Origin: DASYXT01 sp035934555
GTDB lineage: Bacteria; Verrucomicrobiota; Verrucomicrobiia; Limisphaerales; UBA8199
Length of the DNA: 64,000 nt
NCBI GenBank assembly: GCA_035934555.1
Contig: DASYXT010000040.1
Span: 62,001 to 126,000, forward strand
Reading direction: 5' to 3'
Shown: one piece after another, positions 33,535 to 40,580 of the stretch
Layout of the letters: every line of letters starts with the position of its first letter
Numbering within the stretch: the stretch's first letter is position 1
The notes under the pieces: model-generated
The model's database searches: none
The model's input: only the letters and a program-made list of their open reading frames with translations
What the model was told of the DNA's origin: nothing
Translations under genes and position numbers: made by a program

Positions 33535-36500
33535 ATGCCGAAGAACTGTTGGATGCTCGCCGCCGCCGGGTTGCTCGCCTGGGCCGGCGCCCTCGGCGTT
33601 TGGGCGGCGGAAAATCCCCAGTACACCGTCGATGTGTGGGATCGGGAAAAGGGTTTGCCCGAAATGGCCGTGTTCGCCCTGACACAAACGCAGGACGGCT
33701 ATCTCTGGCTTGGCACCGGCGATGGCCTCGCTCGCTTTGATGGCATCACGTTCAAATCCTACGAAGAGAGCGACACCGTCGGGTTGAGCGGGAGCAAAGT
33801 GGTCAAACTCTTTGAGGACAGTCAGCGCAATCTGTGGATCGGCACCGACGCCGCGGGTGTGCTGTTGCTCAGCCCCCAAGGCAAACTTTCCGCCGTGGTT
33901 CCCGGCGAGCGGGCCGGCCAGGGCCCGGTGGTCAATATCTGCGAAGACCAGGCCGGCGGTATCTGGCTGCGACTGTCCACTGGCCAGGTCTATTGGTACT
34001 CCAATGGTAAAGCCTCGTTGCTGAAGGTCAGGGACTGCCGCGGGCTGATGGCGGAGGATTCCGGGCTGGTCTGGCTGGCATTGCCAGACGGCCGGTTGGT
34101 CGGGCTGGGACCGGTCTCAAGCAGTACAACCGCAGGGGACCTTAGAATCGCCTACGAAGTCCCTTACGGTTATGCGAACGGCAACCTCGATTATCTGTTG
34201 GCGAGCCGGCGCGGGGGTTATTGGCGCCTGGCCAATGGCCGCATTCAGAAGTGGCGCGTCGATCATCTCGAACGTGATTACGGAGCCTACCCGTGGCATT
34301 TAGGGGTGCCGGTGCTGGCCGCCTGTGAGGACCTGGACGGCCATCTGATTGTCGGCACCTACAGCGAAGGGGTTTATTGGATGGACGCGCAAGGCACGAT
34401 GCAACGCGTCAAGGACCTGCCTCACAGCTCGATTTTTTGTCTCACCCTCGATCAGGAAGGCGACCTGTGGGTGGGCAGCAACGGCGGCGGGCTTAACCGC
34501 ATCAAGCGCCAGGGCTTTCAACCGCTCGAAGGCACCGAAGGCACCGCTGTGCAGTCAGTCTGCGAAGATGACCTGGGCGGGCTGTGGATTGGCCACAACA
34601 GCGAGCGCGTGGACCACTGGTCGGGAAACAGCTTGCAGCAATTCACCAATCTATGGCCGCAGGCCGGCGGGGTCCCGCCGGGCACAACGCGCTTTGCCGC
34701 GCGCGCCGTTCTGGAGGATTCCGCCCACCGGGTTTGGGTGGGCGGCAGCAGCGAGGTCGATACCAACCCGCCACTGCTGCTCTTCCAAGGCGGCCAGTTC
34801 TATCCGGTGGCTGATCCGCAAGCGCCTCGTCAGCCGATCTCGGTGCTCTACCAGGACCGGCAGGGCACGTTATGGGTGGGCACTCACAGCGGCCTCGCCT
34901 TCAACCAAAACGGCGTGTGGAAATGGGTGCTGCCAGACGCTGTCCGCGGTCTGGCTGAAGACCGCGCCGGCGCTCTCTGGGTCGGCACCGAAGAGGCCGG
35001 ATTGAAATGCCTGCGCAACCGGCAGGTGACAACCTTTCATCACCAGGCCGAGCAGGGTTTGCCCAACGACCATATCACCTCCCTTTATGTCGATTCACAG
35101 GATGTGCTGTGGGTCGGCACGATCAGCGGGTTGGCCCGCTATGATCATGGCCATTGGACGCGTTATACGACGCACGAGGGCTTGGCCAGCAACAAGATTG
35201 GTTACCTGCTCGAAGACGACCGCGGCAATTTATGGATCGGCTCAACCGCCGGACTGATGCGCTTGTCCAAAGCAAGCTTGAACGAGTTTGCCGCGCACCC
35301 TGTGGGTGCCCTGCCCTGCCGCATTTTTGGCAAAGCTGACGGGCTGCCTAACAGCGAGTGCAGCTCCGGCTCGCAGCCCGGCGCCTGCCGCACGCGCGCC
35401 GGTCTTTTGTGTTTCCCGACCATCAGTGGCCTGGTTCTGCTCGATCCGGCCAAACTACAAACCAACACCAACCCGCCACCGGTCTTGATCGAATCGGTCC
35501 GGATCGACGATCGTCCCATCAACCCCGAAGGCCCGCTGCGAACCCTGCCGCCGCGCGAGGTCACCGTGCCCGCCGGCACCGAAAGTTTCGAGGTCACCTT
35601 CACCAGCCTCAACCTGGCCGCCCCGGACAAGGGCCTGTTCAAGTACCGGATGGAGAACTATGAGAACGGTTGGACGCTGCGCTCCGGCAATGTCCGCTAC
35701 GCGCGCTACAGTCGGCTGCCGCACGGCCACTACACGTTCCAGGTGCTGGCGTGCAACGAGGATGGTGTGTGGAACAACGAAGGCGCGTCGCTGTCGGTGA
35801 CGGTGCTGCCGCCCTTTTGGCAAACGTGGTGGTTCATGTCGGCCAGCTCACTTTGCCTGCTCGGCCTGGTGGTCGGCTCAGTCCATTACGTCTCGACGCA
35901 GAAGCTCCAGCGGCAGTTGGCCGTGCTGCGCCAGCACGAAGCGCTCGAACGCGAGCGTGCCCGCATCGCGCGCGATTTGCACGATCAACTCGGCGCCAAC
36001 CTCACCCAGGTCGCCTTGTTGAGCGAAATGGCCGAGAGCGACAAGGAAGCTCCCGCCGAAGTCGAAGCCCATGCGCGCCAGATTGCCCAAACCGCCCGTG
36101 AAACCACCCGCGCCCTGGACGAGATCGTCTGGACGGTCAACCCGTCCAACGACACGCTCGATGGCCTGATTAATTACGTCTGCAAATATGCGCAGGAGTA
36201 TCTGGCGCTGGCGGGCCTGCGCTATCGGCTCGAAGTCCCGCCTGAATTGCCCGCGCGCCCAATCTCGCCCGAGATGCGCCACAATGTTTTCCTGGCCGCC
36301 AAGGAAGCAGTGAATAACGTCGTCAAACACGCCGGAGCAACCGCGGTGTGGTTGCGCCTGAAACTCGAGCCCGGCCGGTTCATCCTCGAGATCGAGGATG
36401 ACGGCCGGGGCCTGACACCCGAGGCGCAGAAAAAGGGCCGCAACGGCCTGCGCAACATGCGAAAACGCTTGGAGGATATCGCGGGCCAATGTGAGTTCAC

Positions 36501-36570
36501 ACCCGGGCGCGAGGGAGGAACAATCGTGCGGCTGGAGGTGCCTTTGGCCGGCAGCGGAGAGTTTGATTAG
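33535..36570 (+). CDS. Two-component propeller sensor histidine kinase
   Basis: A protein of 1011 residues from the ATG at 33535 (MPKNCWMLAAAGLLAWAGAL), which gives a signal peptide; the frame is open from 33439. The periplasmic part is a Reg_prop beta-propeller with about ten blade repeats (such as GYLWLGTGDGLARFDG, GTLWVGTHSGLAF, GNLWIGSTAGLMRL), then a Y_Y_Y domain (FKYRMENYENGWTL) and one membrane helix. The kinase is of the HisKA_3 (NarL/DegS) type: RARIARDLHDQLGANLTQVA with phospho-acceptor H816, and HATPase (AAKEAVNNVVKHAGATAV, IEDDGRGL). It would phosphorylate a LuxR-type response regulator, but none is adjacent. Such kinases commonly sense polysaccharides. Confidence 0.92.
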   Translation: MPKNCWMLAAAGLLAWAGALGVWAAENPQYTVDVWDREKGLPEMAVFALTQTQDGYLWLGTGDGLARFDGITFKSYEESDTVGLSGSKVVKLFEDSQRNLWIGTDAAGVLLLSPQGKLSAVVPGERAGQGPVVNICEDQAGGIWLRLSTGQVYWYSNGKASLLKVRDCRGLMAEDSGLVWLALPDGRLVGLGPVSSSTTAGDLRIAYEVPYGYANGNLDYLLASRRGGYWRLANGRIQKWRVDHLERDYGAYPWHLGVPVLAACEDLDGHLIVGTYSEGVYWMDAQGTMQRVKDLPHSSIFCLTLDQEGDLWVGSNGGGLNRIKRQGFQPLEGTEGTAVQSVCEDDLGGLWIGHNSERVDHWSGNSLQQFTNLWPQAGGVPPGTTRFAARAVLEDSAHRVWVGGSSEVDTNPPLLLFQGGQFYPVADPQAPRQPISVLYQDRQGTLWVGTHSGLAFNQNGVWKWVLPDAVRGLAEDRAGALWVGTEEAGLKCLRNRQVTTFHHQAEQGLPNDHITSLYVDSQDVLWVGTISGLARYDHGHWTRYTTHEGLASNKIGYLLEDDRGNLWIGSTAGLMRLSKASLNEFAAHPVGALPCRIFGKADGLPNSECSSGSQPGACRTRAGLLCFPTISGLVLLDPAKLQTNTNPPPVLIESVRIDDRPINPEGPLRTLPPREVTVPAGTESFEVTFTSLNLAAPDKGLFKYRMENYENGWTLRSGNVRYARYSRLPHGHYTFQVLACNEDGVWNNEGASLSVTVLPPFWQTWWFMSASSLCLLGLVVGSVHYVSTQKLQRQLAVLRQHEALERERARIARDLHDQLGANLTQVALLSEMAESDKEAPAEVEAHARQIAQTARETTRALDEIVWTVNPSNDTLDGLINYVCKYAQEYLALAGLRYRLEVPPELPARPISPEMRHNVFLAAKEAVNNVVKHAGATAVWLRLKLEPGRFILEIEDDGRGLTPEAQKKGRNGLRNMRKRLEDIAGQCEFTPGREGGTIVRLEVPLAGSGEFD

Positions 36571-36626
36571 GGAACCACGCCCCAAACGGGAATCGACTGC
36601 CGGAGGTTTATTCCGCGAAAAAGAGC

Positions 36627-36869
36627 ATGTTGACACATTACTATGTGTCGAAGTATGGTTTCTATGTGCCGACTAACTTGAAGCTGGACGACAAACTGAT
36701 TGAGGCCACTGTTAAGCTGGGAAACTTCAAATCCAAGCAGGAGGCGGTGAACACCGCTCTGGCTGAGTACGTCGGGCGCCGCGGCCGGCTGCGCATCCTC
36801 GAATTGGGTGGTAAAGTTGATTTTGATCCAAAGTGGGATTATAAGCGAATGCGCCAGCGAGGGTCGTGA
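36627..36869 (+). CDS. vapB: VapB-like antitoxin
   Basis: An 80-residue protein. From about residue 18 it matches the VapB family: TNLKLDDKLIEATVKLGNF, KSKQEAVNTALAEYVGRRGR, then a short acidic tail (KVDFDPKWDYKRMRQRGS) that would bind the toxin. The first 17 residues (MLTHYYVSKYGFYVPT) are not typical, and a shorter start is possible. The stop overlaps the GTG start of the PIN-domain gene by 4 bases, as in many type II toxin-antitoxin pairs. It would bind its own promoter and block the toxin. Confidence 0.85.
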   Translation: MLTHYYVSKYGFYVPTNLKLDDKLIEATVKLGNFKSKQEAVNTALAEYVGRRGRLRILELGGKVDFDPKWDYKRMRQRGS

Positions 36870-37279
36870 AGGTCATCGTTGATACCTGTGTCTGGTCAGG
36901 GTTTTTGCGCCGTAATCGACCCGATTCGGACGCGGCGGCCCAGGAACTAGTCCGGCTGATCCGAGCAGACGCAGTGCAGTTGCTTGGACCCATCCGGCAG
37001 GAACTGCTTTCCGGGGCCAGACCCGCAGAGCGATTCGAGCACTTAAAGGAATATTTGCGGTTTTACCCGAATCTTGTGCTTGATGAAGAAGATGATGAAA
37101 CCGCGGCCAATTACTATAATCGACTTCGGCAGCGTGGGCTCCAGGGGTCTGAAGTCGATTTGCTCATCTGCGCGGCGGCAGTTCGGCGTGATTTCAAAAT
37201 CTTCACCACCGACACAGATTTCTTCGACTACGCGAACCACCTCCCCCTCAAACTACACCACGGACGCAACATCCGCTGA
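36866..37279 (+). CDS. vapC: VapC-like PIN-domain ribonuclease toxin
   Basis: A 137-residue PIN-domain protein starting GTG at 36866. Acidic catalytic residues fit the aspartate in KVIVDTCVWSGFLRR at the N-terminus, the glutamate in GPIRQELLSGAR, the aspartate in GLQGSEVDLLICAAAVRR, and those in KIFTTDTDFFDYANHL near the end. VapC toxins cut tRNA or rRNA to stop growth. It overlaps the antitoxin gene by 4 bases and is followed by the oxidase gene after 71 bases. It lies directly downstream of the sensor kinase, but this is probably chance. Confidence 0.9.
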   Translation: MKVIVDTCVWSGFLRRNRPDSDAAAQELVRLIRADAVQLLGPIRQELLSGARPAERFEHLKEYLRFYPNLVLDEEDDETAANYYNRLRQRGLQGSEVDLLICAAAVRRDFKIFTTDTDFFDYANHLPLKLHHGRNIR

Positions 37280-37350
37280 TACGAACCAATTGGCTTCACC
37301 TCGGTGCGTCGCGGCGGCATAGGCAGGTGTTGCTGAGCAAAAATCCCTGA

Positions 37351-38487
37351 ATGCATTCGCTGCCGTATGACGTCATTGTGGCCGGTCTCGGCGCAATGGG
37401 CAGTGCCGCGGCTTATCACCTCGCTGCACGCGGCAAACGTGTTTTGGGCCTCGACCGTTTCCGGCCGCCGCACGACCTGGGCTCGTCGCACGGTCGGACC
37501 CGGATCATTCGTGAGGCCTATTTCGAGCACACACTTTATGTGCCGTTAGTCCGCCGCGCGTACGAACTTTGGGTTGACCTGGAGCAAAAAGCCGGACGGC
37601 GATTGTTTCTGCAGACCGGCGGCCTGATGATCGGACCGCCCGGCGGCGTGCTCGTCGCCGGTGCTCAACAGAGCGCACAGGACCATAATTTGAGGTACGA
37701 ACGGCTCTCGGCAACTGAAGTCCGCAGGCGATTTCCGGCATTCGAACCGACTGAAGATCTGCAGGCAATTCGGGAGCCTCGCGCCGGCATTCTCTTTCCC
37801 GAGTTGGCCGTCGAGACCCACCTCGAATTGGCCGCCCGGGCTGGAGCTCGGCTGCATTTCGATGAGCCGGTCCTGGACTGGCAACCAGACGGCGCCGGCG
37901 TTCAGGTTTCGACCGCAACCAACCGCTATCAGGCGGACCGTCTGGTGTTGTCCGCAGGCGCCTGGGTCCGTTCTCTATTACGTGGCCTGCCGCTGCCGCT
38001 GCGGGTCGAACGTCAGGTGCTCTGCTGGTTCGAACCCATCGCGCATGCCGATTATTTCCAACCGGCATGTTTTCCGATCTTCATTTGGGAACATGCCCCC
38101 GCCCGATTCTTTTACGGATTCCCCAATCTCGGCGATGGGGTTAAAGCCGCCATTCATCACGAAGGCCAAACCACCAACCCGCAGCAGCTCCAGCGCGAGG
38201 TGGAATCCACAGATATCGAACGGGTTCGCGATTTACTGGCGCCTCGCTTGCCGAGCGCCGCCGGCTCTCTCCGCTCCGCCGCAGTCTGCATGTACACCAA
38301 CACCCCGGACATGCATTTCGTCCTGGACCATCACCCCGAGCATCCACAGGTGCTCATTGCGAGCCCCTGTTCGGGGCACGGCTTCAAGTTTTCACCAGTC
38401 ATTGGCGAGTTAGTGGCGTCGTTGTTCGATGGACAGGCGCCGAAGTTTGATTTGAGCCTCTTCACCATAGAACGGTTTGCAAAATAA
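37351..38487 (+). CDS. N-methyl amino acid oxidase (MTOX / monomeric sarcosine oxidase family)
   Basis: A 378-residue flavoprotein. The FAD-binding site is DVIVAGLGAMGSAAAYHLAA near the N-terminus, followed by GLDRFRPPHDLGSSHGRTRI and REAYFEHTLYVPLVRRAYEL, which are typical of MTOX and SoxA monomers. A covalent-flavin cysteine may be the one in IASPCSGHGFKFSPVIGEL near the C-terminus. The enzyme would oxidise a secondary amino acid such as sarcosine or N-methyl-tryptophan, releasing formaldehyde and hydrogen peroxide. The exact substrate is open. The gene stands alone, 69 bases before the DUF502 gene. Confidence 0.9.
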   Translation: MHSLPYDVIVAGLGAMGSAAAYHLAARGKRVLGLDRFRPPHDLGSSHGRTRIIREAYFEHTLYVPLVRRAYELWVDLEQKAGRRLFLQTGGLMIGPPGGVLVAGAQQSAQDHNLRYERLSATEVRRRFPAFEPTEDLQAIREPRAGILFPELAVETHLELAARAGARLHFDEPVLDWQPDGAGVQVSTATNRYQADRLVLSAGAWVRSLLRGLPLPLRVERQVLCWFEPIAHADYFQPACFPIFIWEHAPARFFYGFPNLGDGVKAAIHHEGQTTNPQQLQREVESTDIERVRDLLAPRLPSAAGSLRSAAVCMYTNTPDMHFVLDHHPEHPQVLIASPCSGHGFKFSPVIGELVASLFDGQAPKFDLSLFTIERFAK

Positions 38488-38556
38488 TTCGTAGCATACT
38501 CCATGAATTGCCCGGTTTGCCTTGAGCAAAGCGCCAATTGCGCCTAAAGTGGGCAG

Positions 38557-39261
38557 GTGAAAAACCGGCTTTGGGCACAGTGGCAGGCCAACTTTTGGGC
38601 CGGGTTGGCTATTGTCCTACCCGCAGTGATCTCGATCGCTGTGGTCGGCTGGCTGTTTGGCACCGTCGCCAATGTCACCGACACCCTGTTGCTGTTTCTG
38701 CCGCGGCATTTAACCCACCACGACCAGGGCACCGGGCCGATGTACTGGTATTGGAGTCTCTTTGCGCTGTTGCTGGCTATTTTCCTTATCGGCGTCGTGG
38801 GGTTGCTCGCCAGAAACTATTTCGGCAAGCGCATCATCGAATGGGTCGATGCCGCCATGCTTCGGGTTCCGTTGCTCAACAAAATCTATGGCGCGATCAA
38901 GCAGGTCAATGAAGCCTTTTCTTCGTCCAATAAGAATACGTTCCGCACGGTTGTGCTGGTGGAGTTCCCGCGGCCCGGCGTCTTCTCCATGGGCTTCATC
39001 ACCAGCGAGCAACACGCCGAAGTAAAAGCCAAACTGGGCGAAAAAATCGTCTGTGTCTTTGTTCCCACGACTCCCAACCCGACCGCCGGGTTCTTGTTGC
39101 TGGTGCCGGAGGACAAGGTCAAGAAGCTCGAGATGTCCGTCGCCGATGGCATCAAGTACATCATCAGTCTCGGGGCGATTCTGCCGGAATACACTCCTCC
39201 GCCGCTGCCGGCCGGCGGCGAGGTTGCCGTTCCGGCTCTCACTCCGATCATTCATGGTTGA
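38557..39261 (+). CDS. DUF502-family membrane protein
   Basis: A 234-residue inner-membrane protein starting GTG at 38557. Two membrane segments are seen (FWAGLAIVLPAVISIAVVGW and LFALLLAIFLIGVVGLLARN), then a C-terminal soluble domain with VLVEFPRPGVFSMGFITSEQ, VCVFVPTTPNPTAGFLLLVP and MSVADGIKYIISLGAILPEY; this is the full DUF502 pattern. Function is unknown, but in plants (COV1-like) the family affects vascular patterning through membrane traffic. It overlaps recO by 8 bases, so the two are probably co-translated, a pairing known from other Verrucomicrobia. Confidence 0.88.
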   Translation: MKNRLWAQWQANFWAGLAIVLPAVISIAVVGWLFGTVANVTDTLLLFLPRHLTHHDQGTGPMYWYWSLFALLLAIFLIGVVGLLARNYFGKRIIEWVDAAMLRVPLLNKIYGAIKQVNEAFSSSNKNTFRTVVLVEFPRPGVFSMGFITSEQHAEVKAKLGEKIVCVFVPTTPNPTAGFLLLVPEDKVKKLEMSVADGIKYIISLGAILPEYTPPPLPAGGEVAVPALTPIIHG

Positions 39262-39937
39262 AACCGCGACCGGCCTGGTCCTGCGCACGCGGCCGCTGAC
39301 CGAGACCAGCCTCATCGTCCATTGGCTTACCCCAAATTGCGGACGGCTCGCCACCGTCGCTAAAGGCGCGCGCCGCCCCAAATCCCCATTCCGCGGCAAG
39401 CTCGATTTGTTTTACCACGCTGACTTCAGCTTTGTCCGCAGCCGCCGCTCCGAGTTGCACACGCTGCGCGAGGTCGGCCTGCGCGAGACCCACAGCGCGC
39501 TGCGACAGGAACTCGCTTACCTGCGCCAGGCTTCCTATGCCGCGGCACTCCTCGAGCAAACTACCGAGATGGATACCCCGCTTTCCGGCGCCTATGAACT
39601 CCTGTGCGCGTTGCTGGACCAATTGCCGTGTCAACCGCCCCTGCCCCGTTTTGTCTTTGCGTTCGAACTAAAGCTGCTCAACCAATTGGGCCTCCAGCCC
39701 GATTGGGATCAAACCCGGCTCAACCCCGGCGCAATGCTGGCCGCCAAAGCACTCGCTGAAACGGAGTGGACCGCGCTGGCCGGCTTGCAAATCACCCCGC
39801 CACACAGCACTGATATCAACCGGTTCCTCCACGGGTTCCTGATTTATCACTTGGGAAAATTCCCAAAAAGCCGCGCGTCTGCCCTCGGGGCTCGGGCAAT
39901 CACCGCAGGAGACGGCTTGGGAAACCGAAACCCATGA
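39254..39937 (+). CDS. recO: DNA repair protein RecO
   Basis: A 227-residue protein from the ATG at 39254 (MVETATGLVLRTRPL), placed inside the end of the DUF502 gene. The N-terminal OB fold (TGLVLRTRPLTETSLIVHWL) and KGARRPKSPFRGKLDLFY are typical of RecO. The C-terminal domain lacks the four-cysteine zinc finger found in many RecO proteins. RecO works with RecR to load RecA on gapped DNA covered by SSB. The frame extends further upstream to 39053, but that part is a shadow of DUF502. It is followed by a family A repeat. Confidence 0.88.
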   Translation: MVETATGLVLRTRPLTETSLIVHWLTPNCGRLATVAKGARRPKSPFRGKLDLFYHADFSFVRSRRSELHTLREVGLRETHSALRQELAYLRQASYAAALLEQTTEMDTPLSGAYELLCALLDQLPCQPPLPRFVFAFELKLLNQLGLQPDWDQTRLNPGAMLAAKALAETEWTALAGLQITPPHSTDINRFLHGFLIYHLGKFPKSRASALGARAITAGDGLGNRNP

Positions 39938-39992
39938 TTGACAGGTCCGGCATCACACGGAACTAAACCGCTCCGGCCTGGGCCGCATGCTG

Positions 39993-40099
39993 GGAGCGCG
40001 GACATTCCTGTCCGCAGCACCTTCCGAACACCCGCACGGTTCGGATTTGCTGCCGATTTTACAGGAGTACGCTGCTGCGGACAGGAATGTCCGCGCTCC
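39993..40099. repeat. Inverted-repeat element family A, best preserved copy
   Basis: A 107-base element with a perfect 27-bp terminal inverted repeat (39993-40019 and 40073-40099), reading GGAGCGCGGACATTCCTGTC at its left end. The inner 53 bases match the copy at 32184-32301 (TTCGGATTTGCTGCC, GGAGTACGCTGCTG). It contains no gene and lies between recO and the blaI promoter, 43 bases ahead of the -35 box. Confidence 0.9.
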
Positions 40100-40142
40100 G
40101 CCCGCCGTCACCGACTTGATTACTTTTCGATGTTTTTCCCGC

Positions 40143-40171
40143 TTGACAACCTCTACACTTGTAGAGATAGT
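40143..40171 (+). promoter_or_regulatory. blaI promoter with overlapping BlaI-type operator
   Basis: TTGACA (40143-40148) and GATAGT (40166-40171) are spaced 17 bases apart, a good sigma-70-type promoter (6/6 and 4/6). Between and into the -10 box lies the perfect palindrome CTCTACACTTGTAGAG (40151-40166), whose core TACANNTGTA is the type bound by BlaI/MecI repressors. It sits 24 bases upstream of the blaI start codon, so autorepression is likely. Confidence 0.7.
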
Positions 40172-40190
40172 GCCGCCGACACGAAATCTT

Positions 40191-40580
40191 ATGCCCAACA
40201 AGCCCGTCGAACTGACCGAAGCCGAGTGGACCATCATCAAGGCGGTATGGGAGAAGGAGCCGTGCACGGCGCCGGCAGTGCAGCAGCGCGTGCATGTCCA
40301 AACCGGTTGGACCTATTCCACCGTGCGGACCCTGATGGACCGGATGGTGGGGAAGAGCCTGCTGCTGGCGCAAAAGGACAGCAAATTGACGTTCTATCGC
40401 TCCGCGGTGACGCGCGAGCAAGCGCAGCGCAGCGAGCTGCTCTATGCGCTGAAGCACGCATTCAACGGCGCGCTGACCCCGATGGTCCAATGCCTGCTCG
40501 ACAGCGGCGAGTTGAGCGCCAAGGAGCTCGCCGAACTGGAAGCGCTGGTCAAAGCCAAGAAGAAAGGAACCAAGAAGTAG
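40191..40580 (+). CDS. blaI: BlaI/MecI-family transcriptional repressor
   Basis: A 129-residue winged-helix repressor from the ATG at 40191 (MPNKPVELTEAEWTIIKAVW). DNA-binding wing and dimer parts are seen in PAVQQRVHVQTGWTYSTVRT and LMDRMVGKSLLLAQKDSKLT; the C-terminal helix (HAFNGALTPMVQCLLDSGEL) holds the dimer and the site normally cut when BlaR1 signals. It directly precedes the M56 gene with no space (TAG then ATG), the classic blaI-blaR1 arrangement. A BlaI-type palindrome in its own promoter suggests autoregulation. In such systems in this phylum the regulated genes often have nothing to do with beta-lactams. Confidence 0.92.
   Translation: MPNKPVELTEAEWTIIKAVWEKEPCTAPAVQQRVHVQTGWTYSTVRTLMDRMVGKSLLLAQKDSKLTFYRSAVTREQAQRSELLYALKHAFNGALTPMVQCLLDSGELSAKELAELEALVKAKKKGTKK

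Noticed and set aside
40010..40190. Upstream extension of blaI to 39987
   Set aside because: The extra 68 codons are encoded by the family A repeat and the promoter region; the ATG at 40191 fits the BlaI family N-terminus.
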